DNA from: Clostridia bacterium | GTDB taxonomy: Bacteria; Bacillota; Clostridia; Oscillospirales; Acutalibacteraceae | Assembly: GCA_900770165.1 (NCBI GenBank) | Contig: CAAGJJ010000080.1 | Location: forward strand, 1-11,841 | Direction: 5' to 3' | DNA: 11,841 bases | Shown: positions 7,054-11,841 of the stretch, piece by piece | Position numbering within the stretch: position 1 is the stretch's first letter | Layout of the letters: each line of letters opens with the position of its first letter | Translations under genes and position numbers: made by a program | Notes under the pieces: generated by a model | Told to the model about the DNA's origin: nothing | The model's input: the letters and a program-made list of their open reading frames with translations, nothing else | The model's database searches: none

Positions 7054-7106
7054 ACATAAGTGCCTATAATAACTATCTAACTTCATATTTTTCAGATACT
7101 ATCAGC

Positions 7107-10100
7107 TTATCCTTCTTCGTTCTCTACTCTTTTATATGTCCTAATTTCAAATTCACCATTTTCATTAAACCCATATCTAAAGAAAAATCCATTATAATGA
7201 AATACATATCTGGCAAATATTTTCCACACTTCACTCTCATATGCCTCATTTTCTGAAAATTTACTTTTAATTATATCTGTTGAAATTTGTGTAAAAATAC
7301 TTTTATACTCTTTGTCTACTAATTCAACGCTTGCTAAAAACTCGTTCCAGTCTATCAGTATTTCTTCCTGCTCTTTTTCTCCAGCGGTTAAGTAATATTC
7401 CGATATATAATCAACAACTTTTTTACTAATTATTACCATTAATCGAAGCTCCATCATTTGTTTCATATATCGAATGATGTTTTTCACTGGCTCTTTAATA
7501 TTTATTAAGAAATTCAGGATATCAACAGTATATGTTCCTATACCCTTTACCTGTGAAATTATAATTAACATAGCTTCACCTACAATTATATCTTTTTTCT
7601 GTTTTTTTGATATAGCCATTGCATCATAATCACATATTCCAAATAAGTCTTTAAGATTATTATTACTAAACTCTTCACAATTAACATCTTCATAATTATC
7701 TAAGGAAGTTAATTTCTCCGCATAATCTCTTATTTTCACAGATTCTTCCATCCAATACTGTTTTTCTTCATCTGGAGTTTCATTCACAAATAATTTACCC
7801 TCATAAACCCCCATAGAAGCAACCATATCTCTAGCATTAGCATCCACAATTGTTTTTACTTCGTCCTTTGAAAATTGCAATATTGAAGCTGGAATAACAA
7901 CACCATTTTCATTCAGTGTCTTTGTTGAAACTCCTAATTTGTATAATATAATCATAGCTGAAAAAGATAAAACATAACTTCTATTTTCATTTTCGTAATC
8001 CCCGTTCAACATATTTCTGATAACCACACTTTTTTCTTTTAACATGGCTAAAACAAATTGCTCATATGTTAGTTTTGTACACTTGTATAAAGAATATAAC
8101 GTTGTTGGAATTTTTCTAAAGTCTTTATAATATTCTAGCCAATCAAATTCCTTTTGTGATTTAATGTTTTCTTGAATCCAGTCTATAAATTTATTTCGAT
8201 TTTGAGCGTTATCTAAGTTTTGATCCATACAAAAACTTTTTACCAAACCACACTCTATCATCTTAGTCACACACTTTCTCACTAAAAAACATTCAATTGG
8301 CATAATTTCTGTAATTTCATATTTACTTTGTCCAATTTCTATACATTCTCCTACTTTTTTTCTAAATAATCCAAGTTTGATAGCATACTCTTTATATATA
8401 TGTATTGCCGACTCCCATTCATATGGTTCTTCTGGTAAAACTTTATCCCTATATATACAATAAATCATTGTACATTCAGTATCTATTTCTTTTAAAAATA
8501 CAGCCGTATCTTTGTCTACATTTTTTATTTTTTCAATTGTATTGTCACCTTGACTCATACTCAATGCCCAATATTTTCCAAATACATCAATGTTTTTTTT
8601 ATCACTCATTAGTAATGCCATTGTCAAAAATTTTCTACTTAATTCAAACTCTGATTCTCTCTCATATACCATTGCTACCAAAGTTAATGTATCAACATTG
8701 TTACTCTTTTGCGCATAAAGCATTATATTCTCTGGGACTACTCGTTTATTTTGAAGCGATATACTCAAAATATTATTTATAACATATGGATCATCTCTGT
8801 AAATATCAAATATATCCAAAAACGTGTTAAGCGCCTCTAACACATTTTCTTTTGCAAGCAAAATAGCTGCTTTCATTCTTAATTTTCTAGGAGACATCTT
8901 TTTTAATGTTTCATATTTTCTAATTATCTCCATAGCATCATCATACATGTCGTTTTGGATAAAAACTTCCACTAAAATTTCTTCTGCTTGATTATTTAAA
9001 TATAAAAGTGAACCATCCTTTCTTTTCATTGCTATCTTGTCTAATATTGACTTTTCTTTACTTTCTTGAAACATTTCCAACAGATACTCCAAATAGTTTC
9101 CATATTTATCTTGATAGCTCATACAAATATTTTTTGAACAATCTGTCCCTTTTGTAATCCTTACCATCTGAACATACATCAAAAAAAGTATCAAATGCTC
9201 AGATAGTAAATACTTATACTCTTCAAAAAACAGTATTATCTTTTCTGGTGTATTTACCCATTGTATCAAAAAATCATACAGTAACATATATCTCCTTGTA
9301 CTCTGACAAAACTTTACAATTTCTTGTTGGATTGCCACCCCTCTTTTTATTTGTAATAAAAAAATAATTTCTTGAATATCAATATTCTCTTTAAGGACAT
9401 TTGGAAGTCCTTCTATGATATTATCCACTTCTACATCATCCGTAAGCACTGCACTTCTAATCAAAATAAAATAAAAAATCTTTTTATATTCTAATTTTAT
9501 CCTTGAATACCGACTAATATTACCTTTCAATTCTACACATAGTTTTTTCAAATCATCAGTATTTCCATCTTGTGAATAATCATCTATATATTCTAATTCC
9601 TGTTTTTCCCAAATAAATAATTTTTCCAACACATTTTTATTTTCTTTTATCAATTCCTTCATTGAATTATATATACCATAATTATTCTGTTTATACAGAT
9701 ACATAAATATAATTCTTTCCACTAACCATGGTTCAGTATCATAATATTCTTTTTTACTAATACTTTTTACTTCAGCACCATATTGTATTTCTACTTCTTG
9801 TGTATAAAAATTAGAAAAATCCCCGTTTATAATATCTCCTATTATCTGCCTCAAAATTGAATCGTTTGTCACAGATAGCAATTTTTTTAGCAAATCGGTG
9901 TTTTCTATATTGAGCAAAATCATTTTTCTAATAATATCTTTTTTAATAGAATCGCATTTGATATCCCCAAGTACATCTAATGAATATAACTTTTCAAATC
10001 GACAATCCGAGAGTATTGTCAAATTCATCTTTATAGCAATATCTAATTCTTGATTTCTACTTTTTATTAAAGGCAAAATACTACAAACTTCTTCGATATG

Positions 10101-10709
10101 TCCTCGCCACAAAAAATCACATAGTGAAAAATAAATATTAATCTTTCTTTCTTCACTAATATCTTCTTGGCTAATCATATCACATAATTTTTTCGTAATA
10201 TCTTCTACTTTTTGAACTTCTTTAATAATCCCACCAGATTCGCTCTTTATAATCTGTCCTGTAACATACAAGCCATATTTGTCAGCCAGATCCAAATTAT
10301 TAGACAGAAATTCCTTATATTTATTTAAAACTTTTACAAAAAAATCACGAACAGTTGAATTGTCCTCAACTGAAAATGTTCTTCCAGATGATAATACACT
10401 CTCTTTACAATCACTAATTAAATTACCTATAAATATATTTTCAAGAGGTTTTTGTATATCTAGCTCATTCACATAATTATATATTTTCAATATAGGGTTT
10501 TGATAGCAAACATAATTTTGGAATGCTGATGATGTTAGTATACTTCCATCATTTTCCCGGCAATAATCCTCTATCCATTCATCAATTTCTATTTTTAGCT
10601 TATTTAACTTAACAGTGTCAACTGCCTTTTGCTTTCCTTCATAAACACAACTTGATAATACATTTATAACAATGGTCGAAAGCGTATTTCCTATTGCTGC
10701 ACCTATCAT
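7107..10709 (-). CDS. Large 1200-residue helical/TPR-like protein with Gre-like segment and possible PIN-like C-terminal region
   Basis: I do not recognise a named family for the whole protein. Residues 1-20 are hydrophobic (MIGAAIGNTLSTIVINVLSS) and may be a membrane or packing helix. Residues 25-80 form a charged helical unit (EIDEWIEDYCRENDGSILTS) like N-terminal domains of large defence proteins. Residues about 180-740 are helical repeats; 568-720 look TPR-like (AEEILVEVFIQNDMYDDAME, then AAILLAKENVLEALNTFLDI). Residues about 779-818 (GLFRKKVGECIEIGQSKYEI onward) resemble the GreA/GreB C-terminal domain, which in such proteins is not a transcription factor. Residues about 908-1070 have the outline of a PIN-like nuclease (YVLSFSAMIILYKLG; CDYDAMAISKK; IIVGEAML), but the first expected Asp is Ser915 and the fold is uncertain. 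The start is the ATG at 10709, 8 bases after AGGAGG; a TTG two codons earlier is too close to that site. The gene is even more AT-rich than its neighbours. It has its own promoter and stands alone; a defence role is inference from context and architecture. Confidence 0.75.
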   Translation of the reverse strand: MIGAAIGNTLSTIVINVLSSCVYEGKQKAVDTVKLNKLKIEIDEWIEDYCRENDGSILTSSAFQNYVCYQNPILKIYNYVNELDIQKPLENIFIGNLISDCKESVLSSGRTFSVEDNSTVRDFFVKVLNKYKEFLSNNLDLADKYGLYVTGQIIKSESGGIIKEVQKVEDITKKLCDMISQEDISEERKINIYFSLCDFLWRGHIEEVCSILPLIKSRNQELDIAIKMNLTILSDCRFEKLYSLDVLGDIKCDSIKKDIIRKMILLNIENTDLLKKLLSVTNDSILRQIIGDIINGDFSNFYTQEVEIQYGAEVKSISKKEYYDTEPWLVERIIFMYLYKQNNYGIYNSMKELIKENKNVLEKLFIWEKQELEYIDDYSQDGNTDDLKKLCVELKGNISRYSRIKLEYKKIFYFILIRSAVLTDDVEVDNIIEGLPNVLKENIDIQEIIFLLQIKRGVAIQQEIVKFCQSTRRYMLLYDFLIQWVNTPEKIILFFEEYKYLLSEHLILFLMYVQMVRITKGTDCSKNICMSYQDKYGNYLEYLLEMFQESKEKSILDKIAMKRKDGSLLYLNNQAEEILVEVFIQNDMYDDAMEIIRKYETLKKMSPRKLRMKAAILLAKENVLEALNTFLDIFDIYRDDPYVINNILSISLQNKRVVPENIMLYAQKSNNVDTLTLVAMVYERESEFELSRKFLTMALLMSDKKNIDVFGKYWALSMSQGDNTIEKIKNVDKDTAVFLKEIDTECTMIYCIYRDKVLPEEPYEWESAIHIYKEYAIKLGLFRKKVGECIEIGQSKYEITEIMPIECFLVRKCVTKMIECGLVKSFCMDQNLDNAQNRNKFIDWIQENIKSQKEFDWLEYYKDFRKIPTTLYSLYKCTKLTYEQFVLAMLKEKSVVIRNMLNGDYENENRSYVLSFSAMIILYKLGVSTKTLNENGVVIPASILQFSKDEVKTIVDANARDMVASMGVYEGKLFVNETPDEEKQYWMEESVKIRDYAEKLTSLDNYEDVNCEEFSNNNLKDLFGICDYDAMAISKKQKKDIIVGEAMLIIISQVKGIGTYTVDILNFLINIKEPVKNIIRYMKQMMELRLMVIISKKVVDYISEYYLTAGEKEQEEILIDWNEFLASVELVDKEYKSIFTQISTDIIKSKFSENEAYESEVWKIFARYVFHYNGFFFRYGFNENGEFEIRTYKRVENEEG

Positions 10710-10783
10710 ATACAATACCTCCTATCCTCTTTCGAAATATAAGCAATACCTCTATTTTTATTAACGTAAATATTTATCCCCTA

Positions 10784-10804
10784 TTTGTTATATTATATAA
10801 CAAA
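10784..10804. promoter_or_regulatory. 21-bp palindrome over the large gene's -10 box, likely operator
   Basis: Two perfect 10-bp arms (TTTGTTATAT and its complement) around one central base at 10794. The centre coincides with the TATAAT of the large gene's promoter. A repressor here would silence the gene. The small HTH gene immediately upstream (10899-11234) is a candidate binder, but nothing in the sequence proves it. Confidence 0.5.
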
Positions 10805-10820
10805 CTCAATAGATACACAA
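10792..10820 (-). promoter_or_regulatory. Promoter of the 1200-residue protein gene
   Basis: On the minus strand TTGTGT (10815-10820), 17 bases, perfect TATAAT (10792-10797). Transcription would start near 10785 and leave a leader of about 75 bases before the ATG at 10709, ending in AGGAGG (10718-10723). Confidence 0.65.
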
Positions 10821-10845
10821 TTTTGCAAATATACTTCATTATTAT

Positions 10846-10882
10846 GCTGCAAGATACAAAATTGCATCCTGCAGCCTTTTTT
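10846..10882. terminator. Hairpin downstream of the HTH gene
   Basis: Inverted repeat 10846-10857 against 10864-10875 (GCTGCA outer arms). Two positions mismatch on the plus strand but pair as G-U in minus-strand RNA, which suggests selection in the leftward transcript from the HTH gene ending at 10899. The T-run (10877-10882) is on the plus-strand side, so it is a canonical terminator only rightward. Leftward it would be a hairpin without a U-tract, perhaps a weak terminator or 3' end stabiliser. Confidence 0.45.
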
Positions 10883-10898
10883 ATGTTACTCCTTGTCA

Positions 10899-11234
10899 TT
10901 ATTCACAGAAGCTATTATCCTCAATTTCCTTCTCCAGAATACTATGTAACAGTACTTCAAATTCCACATCGTTGATTTCACTGACAACGATTAGCTTGGC
11001 AAGGGTATCCTTCGGAACAGACACCGCATAACATTCCTCGTCTGCACAAAGCTCATGGACACAGATACCAAGTCCCTCTGCAATCTTGCACATCACACCA
11101 AGCTCCGGTTCCTTAATTCCTGTCAGGATGTCTAAGATCGTCCTCTCCGGCACACCGGAAATTCTGGAAAGCTCCATAATCCCGATTTCTTCCTCTTTCA
11201 TCATGTTTAATAACTTGTCTCCTGTTGTAAACAT
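10899..11234 (-). CDS. Xre-type helix-turn-helix regulator
   Basis: A 111-residue protein with an N-terminal Xre/Cro-type DNA-binding domain at about 5-62. The helix-turn-helix is in GIMELSRISGVPERTILDIL (18-37), followed by the usual KIAEGLGICVHEL stabilising helix (50-62). The C-terminal half (about 70-111) is acidic and helical, of unknown role. The start is the ATG at 11234 after AGGGAGGGG with 6 bases of spacing; a longer in-frame reading upstream only overlaps the previous gene out of frame and has no signal. It follows the parA chimera by 13 bases, so the two are probably one operon. It is a typical small regulator of a conjugative element or plasmid. It may control the large gene's palindromic promoter, or it could be an orphan antitoxin-like protein. 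Confidence 0.8.
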   Translation of the reverse strand: MFTTGDKLLNMMKEEEIGIMELSRISGVPERTILDILTGIKEPELGVMCKIAEGLGICVHELCADEECYAVSVPKDTLAKLIVVSEINDVEFEVLLHSILEKEIEDNSFCE

Positions 11235-11247
11235 AATTTTCCCCTCC

Positions 11248-11562
11248 CTATTCTGCTTTTCTTCCAAACGAAAATACATCTTCTTTTTCCTTTTTCGTAG
11301 CAAATCTGCCATTGTCCTCTTGAAGTCTTTTTTCCATAATTGAAAACATGGCATTCCCCTGTTCCTGTGTGTACTCGTAGTTGGTACGGTTGTAAAGGTT
11401 CTCAAGCCTTTCGATTGCATCAATGACCTTGTTCACACGATATCCCCAAGATGTACAAACTTGTCCGCCTTCCCCCTGTTTTGCCAGTCCTATTCCTAAA
11501 TTGCTTGTGGTGGTCTTACCGACTCCACCTTTCTGATTTGCGATTGCTATTACTTTACACAT
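11248..11562 (-). pseudogene. Internally deleted parA fused to a small element ORF
   Basis: A 104-codon frame whose first 30 residues are the N-terminus of a ParA/Soj-type partition ATPase, with an intact deviant Walker A motif KGGVGKTTT (11-19). Everything after GIGLAKQG is missing; ParA proteins usually run about 250-280 residues. The frame continues into a different, highly charged sequence (ERLENLYNRTNYEYTQEQGN). That part probably was a separate small gene starting at the GTG at 11436-11434, which has a GGGG ribosome site 5 bases upstream and would encode 62 residues. So a deletion joined the start of parA to the leader of the next gene. Without Walker B and the dimer surface the ParA part cannot work in partition. 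The 62-residue part may still be translated. The ATG at 11562 has a good AAAGGAG site. Confidence 0.75.
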
Positions 11563-11585
11563 AATAAATTCTCCTTTGCTTTCTA

Positions 11586-11841
11586 CTAATTTTCTTTTAC
11601 ATTGCTTTTTTTAACTTCCACATACGCTCTGTGATATTTCTTTGTCCCTTTATTCGGGTATAAATCTGAAAGCTCTGTTACTTCAATCTATGGATGCCTT
11701 TGCAAAATCTTTCCAACTTTTTAATATCATTCTTTGTTCCCATCAATCGAACCTTTAACATCAATCTGCTCCTCTGCGTCCTTGTAATCATCTACGCTTG
11801 GTGTGGCATTGCAATATAAGTTGAATGCCATTCTGACTACT
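11586..11841 (-). pseudogene. 3' part of an unidentified mobile-element gene with three in-frame stops
   Basis: An 85-codon frame enters from the right edge: residues MAFNLYCNATPSVDDYKDAE and on to GSIDGNKE, then TGA (11727-11729), TAA (11721-11723), KVGKILQRHP, TAG (11688-11690), IEVTELSDLYPNKGTKKYHR and finally TAG at 11586-11588. All coding-looking pieces stay in one frame, so the gene was broken by point changes to stop codons, not frameshifts. The sequence is charged and protein-like, but I cannot name the family. It ends 23 bases before the parA chimera, as in an element operon. Confidence 0.65.

Noticed and set aside
8405..8782. 125-codon rightward open frame inside the large gene
   Set aside because: Antisense shadow of the helical-repeat region, with no start signal and unnatural composition.
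10899..11234. HTH protein as the controller of the restriction operon
   Set aside because: It lies over 4 kb away beside element genes, and controller genes normally sit within or next to their operon; a link cannot be supported.
1..11841. CRISPR array, tRNA or rRNA gene, transposase
   Set aside because: No regularly spaced repeats, cloverleaf with CCA-type end, rRNA-like sequence or recognisable transposase was seen on either strand.

Overview
The window is AT-rich (about 30% G+C by eye). It has AGGAGG-type ribosome sites, several TTG or GTG starts, and genes that almost all read leftward on the minus strand. This style and the gene content fit an accessory region of a low-GC Firmicute, most likely a gut clostridium of the Lachnospiraceae type. 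The taxonomic guess is inference from style, not from a marker gene.

From left to right: the last 25 codons of a plus-strand gene and a strong bidirectional terminator (1-160); an intact RhuM-family gene (269-1300, minus); a short AT-rich divergent region with palindromes; and the decayed remains of a second RhuM gene on the plus strand (about 1599-1900). Next comes a minus-strand pair, a SEFIR/TIR-domain protein (2839-4287) followed by an abortive-infection protein with a C-terminal Abi_C-type domain (1966-2775), with its own promoter. After a terminator comes a type II restriction-modification operon: an NgoPII-family endonuclease (5438-6283) followed by a cytosine-C5 methyltransferase very like M.HaeIII (4401-5420). 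Both are predicted to recognise GGCC. About 770 bases of degraded gene pieces separate this from a large 1200-residue protein (7107-10709). That protein has a helical/TPR-like body, a short segment like the GreA/GreB C-terminal domain, and a possible C-terminal PIN-like region. The right end (10899-11841) looks like a conjugative-element or plasmid remnant: a small Xre-type HTH regulator, a parA gene internally deleted and fused to another small ORF, and a gene fragment with three in-frame stops.

The window reads as a defence island built on decaying mobile-element DNA. Restriction of GGCC would act first. The SEFIR protein (family role: NAD+ depletion) and Abi_C protein would be second-line, cell-sacrificing defences. 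RhuM and the large protein are unexplained but lie in typical defence-island company. Two independent promoters, those of the restriction operon and the large gene, carry perfect or near-perfect palindromes over their -10 boxes, which suggests repressor control. A hand scan finds no GGCC anywhere in the 11.8 kb, where about seven would be expected from composition; this supports the predicted specificity.

No tRNA, rRNA or CRISPR array was seen.
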